A stretch of 64,000 nt of DNA, from NCBI GenBank assembly GCA_902592715.1, contig CACJFS010000002.1, positions 1-64,000 of the forward strand. The letters run 5' to 3'. Origin of the DNA: an uncultured Pelagibacteraceae bacterium. GTDB lineage: Bacteria; Pseudomonadota; Alphaproteobacteria; Pelagibacterales; Pelagibacteraceae. The position numbers were made by a program, and so were the translations under genes. This document shows positions 10,112 through 24,306 of this stretch, piece by piece (within the stretch, counting starts at the first letter, position 1; every line of letters starts with the position of its first letter). Below the pieces are notes generated by a model. The model was not told the DNA's origin, did no database searches, and was given only the letters and a program-made list of their open reading frames with translations.

Positions 10112-11505
10112 AAAACTTGACTAAAATTTTTTCAATAATAATAATTTCTTTAAATTATTTTACAGTTTCTAAAGCTCAGGAAATTCCATCATCGTTTGCT
10201 GATTTGGCAGAAAGGTTAATGCCATCAGTTGTAAATATTTCAACGACCACAACAGTAACAACAAAATCAAATCCTTTGCCATTTGAATTTCCACCAGGAT
10301 CTCCGTTTGAAGATATGTTTGGCTCACCTCAACAAAGACAGACTAGTGCTTTAGGATCAGGTTTTATAATTGCTGAAGATGGAATTGTAATAACAAATAA
10401 TCATGTGATACAGGGAGCGTCAGACATATTTGTTAGAGTTAATGGAGATGAAGATTACAAAGCCAAAGTACTTGGTGCAGATGCAGGTATGGATATTGCT
10501 GTATTAAAAATTGAGTCAGATAAAAAATTTAAGCCAGTAAAATTTGGAAACTCAGACAAATCAAGAATTGGTGATTGGGTCATAGCAATAGGCAATCCCT
10601 TTGGGCTTGGTGGAACTGTAACAGCAGGAATAATCTCTGCTAGAAATAGAAGTATAGGATTATCAAGATATGAAGATTATATCCAAACTGATGCTTCGAT
10701 AAATCAAGGAAATTCAGGAGGCCCATTATTCAATATGAGCGGAGATGTTATTGGAATTAATACAGCTATACTTGGCCAATCTGGTTCAATTGGAATAGGT
10801 TTTGCAATACCATCTAATAGTGCTCAAAAAGTAATTGATCAATTAATTGAATTTGGAGAGACAAAAAGAGGATGGCTCGGAGTTAGAATTCAAGTAGTAG
10901 ATCAAGGAATAGCAGATGCAGAAAAGTTAGATAAACCTAGAGGTGCTTTAGTCGCAAGTGTCGCGGATAACAGTCCATCCGACAAAGGAGGAATTAAACC
11001 TGGCGATATAATTTTAAATTTTGATGGAAAACCTATTAATGAAATGAAGGAACTACCTAAAATAGTTGCTGAAACAGATGTTGGAAAAAAAGTCGTGGTT
11101 AAAGTTTGGAGAAATAAACGGGAAATTACAAAAGAAATAATTCTTGGAAGATTAGAAACTTCAGAGGATTTTAAAGCACAAAAACCAGTAATTGAAAAAC
11201 CGAAAGTAAAGAGAATCGACGGTTTGAAAATAGATGTTCGTTTATTAAGTAAAGATGATATTGAAGCAAGAAATCTTCCAAAAGGAACAAGTGGAGTGGT
11301 CATCACTAAAATAGATAATGATAGCCCCATAAACTATTTACAAATTAACAATGTTATTGTTGAAGCAAATAGAAAAAAAATTAACACAATAGGTGATCTT
11401 GATAATGTGGTAAAATTGAAGTTAAGAAGTGATGAAAATAACTTGCTAATTGCAATCTACAACAACCAAAATCAAAGAACATATATTGGTGTTAAATTAA
11501 AATAA
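10108..11505 (+). CDS. Do/DegQ-family periplasmic serine endoprotease
   Basis: Start chosen at 10108 (MKNLTKIFSIIIISLNYFTVSKAQ signal peptide); catalytic GNSGGPL; two PDZ regions. Confidence 0.92.
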   Translation: MKNLTKIFSIIIISLNYFTVSKAQEIPSSFADLAERLMPSVVNISTTTTVTTKSNPLPFEFPPGSPFEDMFGSPQQRQTSALGSGFIIAEDGIVITNNHVIQGASDIFVRVNGDEDYKAKVLGADAGMDIAVLKIESDKKFKPVKFGNSDKSRIGDWVIAIGNPFGLGGTVTAGIISARNRSIGLSRYEDYIQTDASINQGNSGGPLFNMSGDVIGINTAILGQSGSIGIGFAIPSNSAQKVIDQLIEFGETKRGWLGVRIQVVDQGIADAEKLDKPRGALVASVADNSPSDKGGIKPGDIILNFDGKPINEMKELPKIVAETDVGKKVVVKVWRNKREITKEIILGRLETSEDFKAQKPVIEKPKVKRIDGLKIDVRLLSKDDIEARNLPKGTSGVVITKIDNDSPINYLQINNVIVEANRKKINTIGDLDNVVKLKLRSDENNLLIAIYNNQNQRTYIGVKLK

Positions 11506-11510
11506 TAAAA

Positions 11511-12419
11511 ATGGACCTAAAGTCCAAAATAATATTAATCTCGGGTCCCACAGCATCAGGTAAGTCTAAAGTTGCATTGAAAATTGCTAAAAAATTAAAT
11601 GGGGAAATTATTAATGCAGATAGCATGCAGGTATATAAAGAATTAAATATACTGACTGCCAGACCTTCAAGAACTGATTTGAATAAAATCAATCATCATT
11701 TATATGGTTTTAGAAGTGTTAAAAAAGAATTTTCATCAGGTGAGTGGTTAAAATTAGCAATAAAGAATATTAAAAAAATTAGAGACAAAAATAAAATACC
11801 AGTTTTAGTTGGTGGTACTGGTCTTTATTTCAAAGCTCTGACTGATGGATTGGTAGAAATTCCAAAAATACCAATCTCAACTCGTATTAAAATAAGGCGG
11901 ATGCAAAAAATTTTAGGTCAAAAAAAATTTTATTTAAAACTCTTAAAAATTGACCCATCAGTAAAAAATAGGATTGACCCAACTGATGCTCAAAGATCAA
12001 TCAGAGCTTATGAAGTTATTTCAATTTCAAAGAAATCAATTTTTGAATGGTATAAGAAAACAAAACCATCTTTTAAAAAGGATCAATTTATAAAAATTTA
12101 TGTTGATTATCCCAAAGACGAACTAATTAATAAAATTTCCAAAAGAGTAGATCAAATGATTAAAGATGGAGCTATTAAAGAAGTTAAGGATTTTTTAAAG
12201 CTTAATTTGAAGAATGATAGCAACATTTTCAAAGTTATAGGTATAAGAGAGATTCAAGAATTTATTGATAAAAAAACTTCTATGTTTGATTTAAAACTAA
12301 ATATTGTAATAAAAACCAGACAATACGCTAAAAGACAGAGAACTTGGGCTAGAGGTCAAATGAGTGATTGGCAAAAATTTGATGCTGAGGCTCTTTCAAA
12401 ATTTATAAAAAAATTCTAA
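11511..12419 (+). CDS. miaA: tRNA dimethylallyltransferase
   Basis: GPTASGKSKVALKIAKKLNGEIINADSMQVYKEL; KTRQYAKRQRTW. Confidence 0.94.
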   Translation: MDLKSKIILISGPTASGKSKVALKIAKKLNGEIINADSMQVYKELNILTARPSRTDLNKINHHLYGFRSVKKEFSSGEWLKLAIKNIKKIRDKNKIPVLVGGTGLYFKALTDGLVEIPKIPISTRIKIRRMQKILGQKKFYLKLLKIDPSVKNRIDPTDAQRSIRAYEVISISKKSIFEWYKKTKPSFKKDQFIKIYVDYPKDELINKISKRVDQMIKDGAIKEVKDFLKLNLKNDSNIFKVIGIREIQEFIDKKTSMFDLKLNIVIKTRQYAKRQRTWARGQMSDWQKFDAEALSKFIKKF

Positions 12420-12472
12420 ATAATCCTCACAATAACTTGACCAATGAGTACAACTTCAGCTAGATTGTCTGA

Positions 12473-14239
12473 ATGCCAAAATTATATTCAGGAGCTGAGA
12501 TAGTATTCAAATGTTTGGAAGATCAAAATGTTAGTCACTTATTTGGTTATCCTGGAGGAGCGGTTCTTCCAATTTATGATGAATTAAAAAATTTTAACTC
12601 TGTAAAACATATTCTAGTAAGACATGAACAGGGTGCGGGACATGCTGCCGAAGGCTACGCAAGATCAACTGGCAAACCAGGTGTATTATTAGTTACATCT
12701 GGTCCTGGGGCTACCAATGCTGTAACAGCTTTAACCGATGCCTATATGGACTCTGTGCCTTTAGTTTGCATCACAGGCCAAGTTCCAACACACTTGATTG
12801 GCACAGATGCATTTCAAGAATGTGACACAACAGGAATTACTAGACCTTGTACTAAACATAACTGGTTAGTAAAAGATGTTAACGATTTAGCAGAAGTAAT
12901 GCATAAAGCTTTTGAGGTAGCAACTACAGGTAGACCAGGACCCGTTTTGGTAGATATCCCAAAAGATATACAATTTCAAAAAGGTAAATATAAAAATTTT
13001 ACGAAGGCTAAAAAGTTAAATGGAAAATCTCATGATAATTTTTCTCAAAAAAATATTGATGAATTAATTAAATTAATTAGTAAAGCAAAAAAACCAATCT
13101 TTTATACTGGAGGTGGAGTAATTAATTCAGGACCAAAGGCAAGTGAACTTTTAAGAGAACTTGTATATGCAACTGGTTTTCCTATAACCTCAACGTTACA
13201 AGGTCTTGGTTGTTTCCCTGCTGATGATAATCAATTTTTAGGAATGTTAGGAATGCATGGTACCTTTGAAGCAAACAACGCAATGTATAGTTGTGACTTA
13301 ATGATAAATGTTGGTGCAAGGTTTGATGACAGAATTACTGGTAAAATTGACGAGTTCTCTCCTAAATCAAAAAAAGTTCACATTGATATTGATCCATCAT
13401 CTATAAATAAAAATGTAAAAGTAGATTTAGCAATTGTCGGAGATATTAAGTCAGTTTTAATATCAACACTTAAAACAATTAAAAAATCAAAAAATAATTT
13501 TTCTAAATCAAACAAACACCAAATATCTAATTGGTGGGAACAAATTCAAAAATGGAGATCAAAACGATCCTTAGACTATATTGGTAATGAAGAGACAATT
13601 AAGCCTCAATACGCAATCGAAAGATTGTATGAACTAACTAAAGATAAAGATACATATATTACAACTGAGGTTGGTCAACATCAAATGTGGGCTGCACAAC
13701 ACTACAAGTTCAATAAACCAAATAGATGGATGACTTCTGGTGGTCTCGGCACAATGGGATATGGCTTACCCGCAGCTGTTGGAGTTCAGATTGCACATCC
13801 TAAAAAATTAGTTATTGATATCGCTGGTGAAGCTTCAGTTTTAATGACTATGCAAGAAATGTCTACAGCAGTGCAATACAATTTACCTATAAAAATATTT
13901 ATTTTAAATAATGAATACATGGGGATGGTAAGACAGTGGCAGGAATTACTTCACGATAAAAATTATTCTGAGAGTTACACAGCTGCATTGCCAGATTTTG
14001 TTAAAATGGCCGAAGCCTATGGTTGTGTTGGTATAAGAGCCAAAACACCCGAAGAATTAGATGATAAGATTATTGAAATGTTAAATACAGATCGACCAGT
14101 AATATTTGATTGTCTTGTAGACAAACAGGAAAATTGTTATCCAATGATACCATCTGGAAAACCTCACAATCAAATGTTACTTGGTCCTAAAGATCAAAAA
14201 GAAAAAAAGATCACTGGAAAGGGCAGAACGCTAGTTTAA
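12473..14239 (+). CDS. ilvB: acetolactate synthase large subunit
   Basis: 588 aa TPP enzyme, GYPGGAVLPIYDEL, RHEQGAGHAAEGYAR; followed by ilvH and ilvC. Confidence 0.94.
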   Translation: MPKLYSGAEIVFKCLEDQNVSHLFGYPGGAVLPIYDELKNFNSVKHILVRHEQGAGHAAEGYARSTGKPGVLLVTSGPGATNAVTALTDAYMDSVPLVCITGQVPTHLIGTDAFQECDTTGITRPCTKHNWLVKDVNDLAEVMHKAFEVATTGRPGPVLVDIPKDIQFQKGKYKNFTKAKKLNGKSHDNFSQKNIDELIKLISKAKKPIFYTGGGVINSGPKASELLRELVYATGFPITSTLQGLGCFPADDNQFLGMLGMHGTFEANNAMYSCDLMINVGARFDDRITGKIDEFSPKSKKVHIDIDPSSINKNVKVDLAIVGDIKSVLISTLKTIKKSKNNFSKSNKHQISNWWEQIQKWRSKRSLDYIGNEETIKPQYAIERLYELTKDKDTYITTEVGQHQMWAAQHYKFNKPNRWMTSGGLGTMGYGLPAAVGVQIAHPKKLVIDIAGEASVLMTMQEMSTAVQYNLPIKIFILNNEYMGMVRQWQELLHDKNYSESYTAALPDFVKMAEAYGCVGIRAKTPEELDDKIIEMLNTDRPVIFDCLVDKQENCYPMIPSGKPHNQMLLGPKDQKEKKITGKGRTLV

Positions 14240-14787
14240 TGGCAAATTCAAAATCAGCATATAGTTTCGCTGGAAAAAAGCAGAAACTTGATACTCATAT
14301 CATAGTTGTATGGGTAGATAATGAATCTGGAGTTCTAGCTCGTGTAGTTGGGTTATTTTCTGGAAGAGGTTACAATATCGAGTCTCTTGCAGTGGCTGAG
14401 GTTGATCAGAAACAAAATATTTCAAGAATAACAATTGTTACTACAGGGACACCACAAGTTGTTGATCAGATTAAACTTCAACTAAAAAAGTTAGTCCCAG
14501 TTCATAAAGTAGCAGACTTTAAAAGAGAAGATAAAAACGTTATTTTTAAAGAAATGGCATTATTCAAGTTTGTGGCAAATAATATTAAATTAAATAAAGC
14601 TTTTGAAGCTTGTAAAAAATTCAATCCAGTTTTGTTAGATAAAACAACAAAATCAAATGTTATTCAAATTACAGCCTTAAGAAGAGAAATTGATAATATG
14701 TCAAAAAATTTAAAAAAATTTGGTTTAGTGAGTGTTTCAAGAACAGGTGCAGTTGCTATGACAAGAGGATCAGAAGTATTTAAATAA
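14239..14787 (+). CDS. ilvH: acetolactate synthase small subunit
   Basis: ACT domain (VWVDNESGVLARVVGLFSGRGYNIESLAV). Confidence 0.94.
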   Translation: MANSKSAYSFAGKKQKLDTHIIVVWVDNESGVLARVVGLFSGRGYNIESLAVAEVDQKQNISRITIVTTGTPQVVDQIKLQLKKLVPVHKVADFKREDKNVIFKEMALFKFVANNIKLNKAFEACKKFNPVLLDKTTKSNVIQITALRREIDNMSKNLKKFGLVSVSRTGAVAMTRGSEVFK

Positions 14788-14799
14788 ATTAAAAATTAA

Positions 14800-15834
<1,035 letters not shown>

Positions 15835-15850
15835 ATAAATTATTGTTTTA

Positions 15851-15882
15851 ATTGCAATAAAATAGCCATTTTATTTTGCAAT
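15851..15882 (+). repeat. inverted repeat/hairpin after ilvC
   Basis: ATTGCAATAAAAT-AGCC-ATTTTATTTTGCAAT, 13 bp with a 2-nt bulge; no following U-tract. Confidence 0.6.
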
Positions 15883-15891
15883 CTGAGCGTG

Positions 15892-15912
15892 AGCATGTAT
15901 GATGCACATGCT
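15892..15912 (+). repeat. hairpin just upstream of leuA start
   Basis: AGCATGT-ATGATGC-ACATGCT, perfect 7-bp stem, ends 12 nt before the leuA ATG. Confidence 0.6.
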
Positions 15913-15924
15913 TAAATTAATTAA

Positions 15925-18547
<2,623 letters not shown>

Positions 18548-18552
18548 TCAAA

Positions 18553-19395
18553 ATGTCTAATGAAATGGGCAGAGATGATTTGGTTATATCTGCTCGTTCA
18601 ATTTTTTTAAATAAAGGTAATAGAAGAAAATTTTCACTTTTTACTTTAATTATATTATCCATAATTGTTCTATCATTAGAATATTTTAAAACAGGACCTA
18701 TTAATCAATTTAGGTCAGTAACTAAAGATGCTGTTTTTAAAACTTCATATATTATATCGTTACCATTTTTAACGTTAAAAAATACTTATTATGGTGTTAG
18801 TGATCTTTTAAAAATACACGAAGAAAATAAACAACTTAAGATTATTGATTTAAATATGGATGAGTTAAAATTTCAAAATCAATTTTTAAAAGAAGAAAAT
18901 AGAAGGCTTAATGCACTGATTGAAGAAAAAAACCTCTTTTCAAATAATTATCATTTAACTAAAATTTTACTAGATCAGAATAGCCCATATTTAAGATCAA
19001 TTTTGATTAATAAAGGTTTCAAACATGAAATTAAAATAGGGTCAGCCGTGAAAAATGGATCATATTTTATTGGAAAAGTTGTTGGAGTTAATTACTTAAC
19101 CTCCAGAGTTTTATTAATAAATGATCTGAATAGTAAGATTCCAGTAATAATTGAACCTAATGGTATTAGCGCGATAGTTGCAGGGAATGGAAGTAAATTT
19201 AATGGTGATATTGAGTATCTGCCTGAAAAAAATCAAGTTGAAGAAGGTCATATTGTTTATACTTCAGGAGCTGATGGAATAATTTCTCCTGGAATACCCA
19301 TAGGCAAAATAACTATTATAGACTCCAAAAAATTTGTGAAATTTTTTGTAGATTTTGATCAAATTAAATATGTTAAGGTTTATTTTAAAAAGTGA
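18553..19395 (+). CDS. mreC: rod shape-determining protein MreC
   Basis: N-terminal TM, coiled coil, MreC beta domain, position after mreB. Confidence 0.9.
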   Translation: MSNEMGRDDLVISARSIFLNKGNRRKFSLFTLIILSIIVLSLEYFKTGPINQFRSVTKDAVFKTSYIISLPFLTLKNTYYGVSDLLKIHEENKQLKIIDLNMDELKFQNQFLKEENRRLNALIEEKNLFSNNYHLTKILLDQNSPYLRSILINKGFKHEIKIGSAVKNGSYFIGKVVGVNYLTSRVLLINDLNSKIPVIIEPNGISAIVAGNGSKFNGDIEYLPEKNQVEEGHIVYTSGADGIISPGIPIGKITIIDSKKFVKFFVDFDQIKYVKVYFKK

Positions 19396-19922
19396 GTTTA
19401 TTTGCTAACAGAATTTATTCTAAGACTATTACAAGTTTACCCACTTTAATTTTATTTTTAGTCGTAATTTTAGGTTTAAATATTAGTATTATTTATAAAA
19501 ATTATGATTTTATCATAAACTTTAGCTACATAATTGTATTCTTCTGGAGTTTAAAAAAACCGGAGCATCTAGGTTATGGATTAATTTTTTTTGCAGGAAT
19601 TATAAATGATGTAGTTCAAAGTTTGCCTATTGGAATATCTTGCCTAGATTATTTATTATTATCTGCGATTGGAGCATTTATAAGAAATAGGTCTATCATG
19701 TACAATTTAATTTATGATTGGATATCATTTTTCATAGCAATTTTAATTGTAGGATCAGTAAATTATATTATATTAATAACAATATTTAAAATTCCAATTG
19801 TCTATGAAAGTTTAATATTGGGTTTATTCGTTACTTTTTTAATTTACCCTATATTTTTCAAAATATTTGTTTGGATAGATAATATGGTGCTAATTAAAGA
19901 GAATGATAAAAAAAACAGGTAA
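19392..19922 (+). CDS. mreD: rod shape-determining protein MreD
   Basis: Multi-TM 176 aa protein between mreC and PBP2; GTG start overlapping mreC stop. Confidence 0.82.
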   Translation: MSLFANRIYSKTITSLPTLILFLVVILGLNISIIYKNYDFIINFSYIIVFFWSLKKPEHLGYGLIFFAGIINDVVQSLPIGISCLDYLLLSAIGAFIRNRSIMYNLIYDWISFFIAILIVGSVNYIILITIFKIPIVYESLILGLFVTFLIYPIFFKIFVWIDNMVLIKENDKKNR

Positions 19923-21849
19923 TTTAAATAAAAATAAAATTATAAGTAGGAGACTTTTTGTTTTAGTTGCTGCAAAGATTGGGTTAATTGGGATTATTAC
20001 CTCAAGATTATATAATCTTCAAATTTCTCAAAAGCAAAAATATGAGATTTTATCTGACAAAAATAGAATTAGGGAATGGAAAACTCCACCTCAAAGAGGA
20101 ATAATAACTGATTATTTTAATAATGTTATTGCAGATAATCAAAGAGTTTATCAAGTTCATTTATCTCTTGAAGAAGTTTCCAATTTTAATAATTCAATTT
20201 TCAAACTTAAAAATATTATAAGTCTTAAAGAGGATGAAATAAAAAAAATATATGAGAAGAAAGAAAAGTCTAAGCCGTGGGAAACATTAATAATTTCTGA
20301 AAATTTATCATGGAAAGAATTTTCTAAATTAAATTTGTACTTGCATGGATTGGATGGTGCGAAGCCAGTTTTATCTACTTCAAGATATTACCCTTATTCC
20401 AATGATTTAGTACATGTTGTTGGTTATGTTGGCGATGCAACAACTCAAGATATTCAAAATAAAAAAAAAATAGAGGAAAACTTTGTACCAGGTTTAAAAG
20501 TTGGAAAAATTGGTATTGAAAATTCAAAAGATACTGACCTAATAGGAAATCATGGAATTAAAAGATATGAAGTAAATGCATCAGGAAAAAAAATAAGTGA
20601 AATTAGTTATAATAAAGAAACTAAAGGTGAAAATTTAAGAACGACCATAGACTTAGAAATTCAGCAATTGGCTCAAGAGTTATTAAAAAATCAGGCAGGT
20701 TCAATCTGTGTTATGGATATATACACAGGTGAAGTAATTACTATGGCATCGTCCCCAACCTACGATCCAAATAAGTTTACTCATGGAATAAGTACTAAAG
20801 ATTGGAATGAAATTAAAAATAATAAATTAAGACCTTTGTTAAATAAATCATTGGCTGGTTTATATTCTCCAGGATCAACTATAAAACCCTTAGTTGCGCT
20901 TGCTGCTCTAGAATATGGAATAATTGATACAAAGTTTAGAGTAAATTGTAAAGGCCATGATCATCCATATGAATTATATGGAGAAAGATATCATTGTTGG
21001 AAAAAAAATGGTCATGGATTAATGAGTATGAGAAATGCCATTAAGCAGTCATGTGATATCTATTTTTATGAAGTTGCAAGGCTTTTAGGTGTAGATAAGC
21101 TTTCATTAATTGCAAAAAGATATGGTCTAGGTTCAAAAGTTTTAGAAGATTTTTTTCCAGAAGAAAAAAAAGGAATTGTCCCCTCAACGAAATGGAAAAA
21201 ACAAGTTTTAGAACAGTCTTGGTATCTTGGCGAAACTATAATTACTGGAATAGGACAAGGTTACATTCAGACAACTCCACTTCAATTATGTTTGATGACA
21301 GCGCAATTGGCTAATGGAGGCTTTAAGATTAAGCCAAATTTAATTTATGATAAAGAAATAGATTTAGATAAAATTAAATCTAAAATTGAAAGTGAAAAAA
21401 ATAAATCTGTAAGTCAAAATATTTTGAAAGATCATGAATTTAAACACTATGAAAGACTTTATAGGAATCCAAATAATTTAAAGTTAGTTCTGGATGCAAT
21501 GTATGGGTCAACCAATGAACAGTTTGGAACCTCCTTTAGATCTAGACACAAAGAAGATAAATACAAGTTTGCTGGAAAAACTGGAACTTCTCAAGTTAAA
21601 AGAATTACTGATCAAGATAGAGAGCTTGATCTAGACCTTGAAGAGATAGAATATAAAAGTAGAGATCATGCTTTATTTATTGCGTTTGCACCTTATGATA
21701 AACCAAGATATTCCCTTAGTGTTTTGATAGAGCATGGAGGCTCTGGTAGTAAAGCAGCCGCTCCACTAGCAAACAAATTAATAAAAAAAATTTTAGATAG
21801 GCATGAATTAAGAGAAAAAATTAGAAAAGATTTTAAAAATATTGTATGA
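19903..21849 (+). CDS. mrdA: penicillin-binding protein 2
   Basis: Transpeptidase motifs SPGSTIKP and KTGTSQ; N-terminal TM. Confidence 0.94.
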   Translation: MIKKTGNLNKNKIISRRLFVLVAAKIGLIGIITSRLYNLQISQKQKYEILSDKNRIREWKTPPQRGIITDYFNNVIADNQRVYQVHLSLEEVSNFNNSIFKLKNIISLKEDEIKKIYEKKEKSKPWETLIISENLSWKEFSKLNLYLHGLDGAKPVLSTSRYYPYSNDLVHVVGYVGDATTQDIQNKKKIEENFVPGLKVGKIGIENSKDTDLIGNHGIKRYEVNASGKKISEISYNKETKGENLRTTIDLEIQQLAQELLKNQAGSICVMDIYTGEVITMASSPTYDPNKFTHGISTKDWNEIKNNKLRPLLNKSLAGLYSPGSTIKPLVALAALEYGIIDTKFRVNCKGHDHPYELYGERYHCWKKNGHGLMSMRNAIKQSCDIYFYEVARLLGVDKLSLIAKRYGLGSKVLEDFFPEEKKGIVPSTKWKKQVLEQSWYLGETIITGIGQGYIQTTPLQLCLMTAQLANGGFKIKPNLIYDKEIDLDKIKSKIESEKNKSVSQNILKDHEFKHYERLYRNPNNLKLVLDAMYGSTNEQFGTSFRSRHKEDKYKFAGKTGTSQVKRITDQDRELDLDLEEIEYKSRDHALFIAFAPYDKPRYSLSVLIEHGGSGSKAAAPLANKLIKKILDRHELREKIRKDFKNIV

Positions 21850-22976
21850 TACTTTCAACGTCACTAAATTCTAATAGCTATTCATTTATTGATAAACTGA
21901 AAGCTGTTGATTACTTTTTAATAATAATTGTTGCCATAATAGGTTCAATGAGTGTATTTTCAATTTATTCTACAGAAAGTGGGAACTTTTCTTTTTATAC
22001 TAAAAATCATCTAACTAGATTTCTAGTATTTTTTTCTATGTTTTTAGCTCTGTCATTTGTAAGAGTTTCATTTTGGTATAAGCAGGCATACTTTTTTTAT
22101 ATTCTAGGAATTTTACTTCTATTACTTGTAATTTTTTTTGGAATTTCAGCATCAGGATCTAAACGCTGGATAAACCTTTTCATAATGAACCTTCAGCCTT
22201 CAGAACTAATGAAAATTGCAATAATAGTTTGTTTTGCAAGATATTACCATCGTATTCAAAGCTCAGATATTCAAAGTTATAAATATTTATTACAACCAAT
22301 CATACTTTTGTTGATACCTTGCTATTTAGTTATAACTCAACCTGATTTAGGAACAGCAATTTTAATAGCAGGAAGTGGGTTGGCTATTATTTGGTTAGCA
22401 GGACTTAATTTAAAATATTTTATATATTCAGGATTAATATTGTTAGTCTCATTACCTTTTGTAATTTCAATTTTAAAACCATATCAAAAATCAAGAATAT
22501 TAACTTTTTTTAATCCAGAAAGAGACCCTTTGGGTGCAGGTTATCAAATAATTCAATCTAAAATAGCAATTGGTTCAGGAGGATTGTTAGGTAAAGGTTT
22601 CTTGCAAGGTACACAAAGTTATCTTGAATTCTTACCTGAAAAACACACTGACTTTATTTTTACTCTTTTTTCTGAGGAATTTGGCTTTATTGGCTCAATG
22701 GTTCTAATTTTATTATACGCTTTATTAATTTATAGAATAATAAGGATTGGTTTTTCTAGTAGATCATTTTTTGCAAAACTATACTGTTTTGGTTTTGCAT
22801 CTGCTTTATTCTTATATATTTTTGTAAATATAGCTATGGTAGTCGGGTTGTTGCCAATAGTTGGAGCGCCACTTCCTATCATGTCATACGGAGGATCATC
22901 TATGTTATCAATAATGCTTGGTTTAGGTATTGTAATGAGCTGCAAAATTTATAGTCGAGATCCGATCAGCAATTAA
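21846..22976 (+). CDS. rodA: rod shape-determining protein RodA (SEDS family)
   Basis: Multi-TM SEDS protein, LPEKHTDFIFTLFSEEFGFIG, SYGGSSML. Confidence 0.94.
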   Translation: MILSTSLNSNSYSFIDKLKAVDYFLIIIVAIIGSMSVFSIYSTESGNFSFYTKNHLTRFLVFFSMFLALSFVRVSFWYKQAYFFYILGILLLLLVIFFGISASGSKRWINLFIMNLQPSELMKIAIIVCFARYYHRIQSSDIQSYKYLLQPIILLLIPCYLVITQPDLGTAILIAGSGLAIIWLAGLNLKYFIYSGLILLVSLPFVISILKPYQKSRILTFFNPERDPLGAGYQIIQSKIAIGSGGLLGKGFLQGTQSYLEFLPEKHTDFIFTLFSEEFGFIGSMVLILLYALLIYRIIRIGFSSRSFFAKLYCFGFASALFLYIFVNIAMVVGLLPIVGAPLPIMSYGGSSMLSIMLGLGIVMSCKIYSRDPISN

Positions 22977-23050
22977 GATATTGTAAACAGTTATCTACCG
23001 CGATCAAATAGCATCTATTATAATTTTTCCTACCAACTATATTTTTTTTT

Positions 23051-24292
23051 GTGTCAGAAAAGATATTAAAAGTTGGTGTAATAGGAGCAGGAATTCAAGG
23101 AGTCTGTAATGCTCTATTTCTTCAAAAAAAAGGCTATCAAGTAATTTTGTTCGATAGAGATGAACCTGGAAATGCAGCCTCTTATGGTAATGCAGGTCAT
23201 TTTTCTCCTTATGCATCAGTTCCTTTAAATAGACCAGATATTGTAGGCGATGTGCCATCTATGCTTATGAGTTCAAGAGGACCTTTAGCACTTAAATGGA
23301 ATTATGTTCCAAAAATGATCCCTTGGTTTTCAAAATTTTTAATGAATTGTACTAATGATAAAATGATGCATACCGCAAAAAATATGCATCAAATTTTAGA
23401 TCAATCATTACTGGCTTATGATGAACTATTCGAAGAGATAGATTTAGATGGTTTAGTTGAAAATAATGGAATTTTATATGTATGGAATGAAAAAAATTTA
23501 AAAAGTAGAGAATTAGAAATAAAAATTAGAAATGATCTTGGTGTTAAACAACAGGTTGTAAATAAAAAAGAAATACATGATTTAGAACCAAACTTAAAAC
23601 CATTTTATCACGGAGGTGTTTTTTATGATTATGCAAGACATGCGAGAAATCCAAAAAAAATACTAGTTAAGTTATTTCAAAATTTCATTAATAAAGGAGG
23701 AAAGTTTTTAAAACTAAATATTCAAGATTTAAATTTTGATGAAGAAAAACCTGTTTTAAGATCAGAAACACAAAGATTTGTTTTTGATAAATTAGTAATT
23801 GCATGTGGTGCATTTTCAAAAAAACTTACTGATAAACTTCATGAAAATATTCCACTAGATACAGAGAGAGGATATCATGTTCATTTTAAAGATTTTGATC
23901 ATTTAATATCTAGACCAGTAGTTTATTCTAATAGAGGTTTTGGAATGTCACCTATGGATCAAGGGTTAAGAGTAGTTGGTACTGTGGAGTTTGGCGGTCT
24001 AGAAAATGCTTTATCAAAATCTAGAATAAAAAATTTAATTTTAAATGCAAAAGATATGCTTGACGGCTTACCTGAGCACAAAGATGAGTGGTTAGGTTTT
24101 AGACCAACGCTGCCAGATTTTTTACCAATAATTGGACCATCAAAAAATTATAAGAATGTATTTTACTCATTTGGTCACCATCATTTAGGATGGACTTTAG
24201 GTGCAATTTCTGGGAAAATAGTGTCAGGTATGATTGCAAATGAAAATACTAATATGGATTTAAAACCTTACAGTTCAGTGAGATTTGCCTAG
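23051..24292 (+). CDS. FAD-dependent oxidoreductase, D-amino-acid dehydrogenase (DadA)-like
   Basis: GAGIQGVCNALFLQKKGYQVILFDRDEPGNAASYGNAGHFSPYA; GTG start. Confidence 0.82.
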   Translation: MSEKILKVGVIGAGIQGVCNALFLQKKGYQVILFDRDEPGNAASYGNAGHFSPYASVPLNRPDIVGDVPSMLMSSRGPLALKWNYVPKMIPWFSKFLMNCTNDKMMHTAKNMHQILDQSLLAYDELFEEIDLDGLVENNGILYVWNEKNLKSRELEIKIRNDLGVKQQVVNKKEIHDLEPNLKPFYHGGVFYDYARHARNPKKILVKLFQNFINKGGKFLKLNIQDLNFDEEKPVLRSETQRFVFDKLVIACGAFSKKLTDKLHENIPLDTERGYHVHFKDFDHLISRPVVYSNRGFGMSPMDQGLRVVGTVEFGGLENALSKSRIKNLILNAKDMLDGLPEHKDEWLGFRPTLPDFLPIIGPSKNYKNVFYSFGHHHLGWTLGAISGKIVSGMIANENTNMDLKPYSSVRFA

Positions 24293-24306
24293 TAAAGTTT
24301 AATAGT

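Noticed and set aside
10902-11330. 142-aa minus-strand ORF inside the Do-protease gene
   Set aside because: Fully antisense to a confident gene; no recognisable domain; typical shadow ORF
12444-12503. 20-codon ORF overlapping the ilvB start, considered as an attenuation leader peptide
   Set aside because: Not enriched in Ile/Leu/Val codons, overlaps the ilvB start out of frame, and no terminator/antiterminator hairpin is visible
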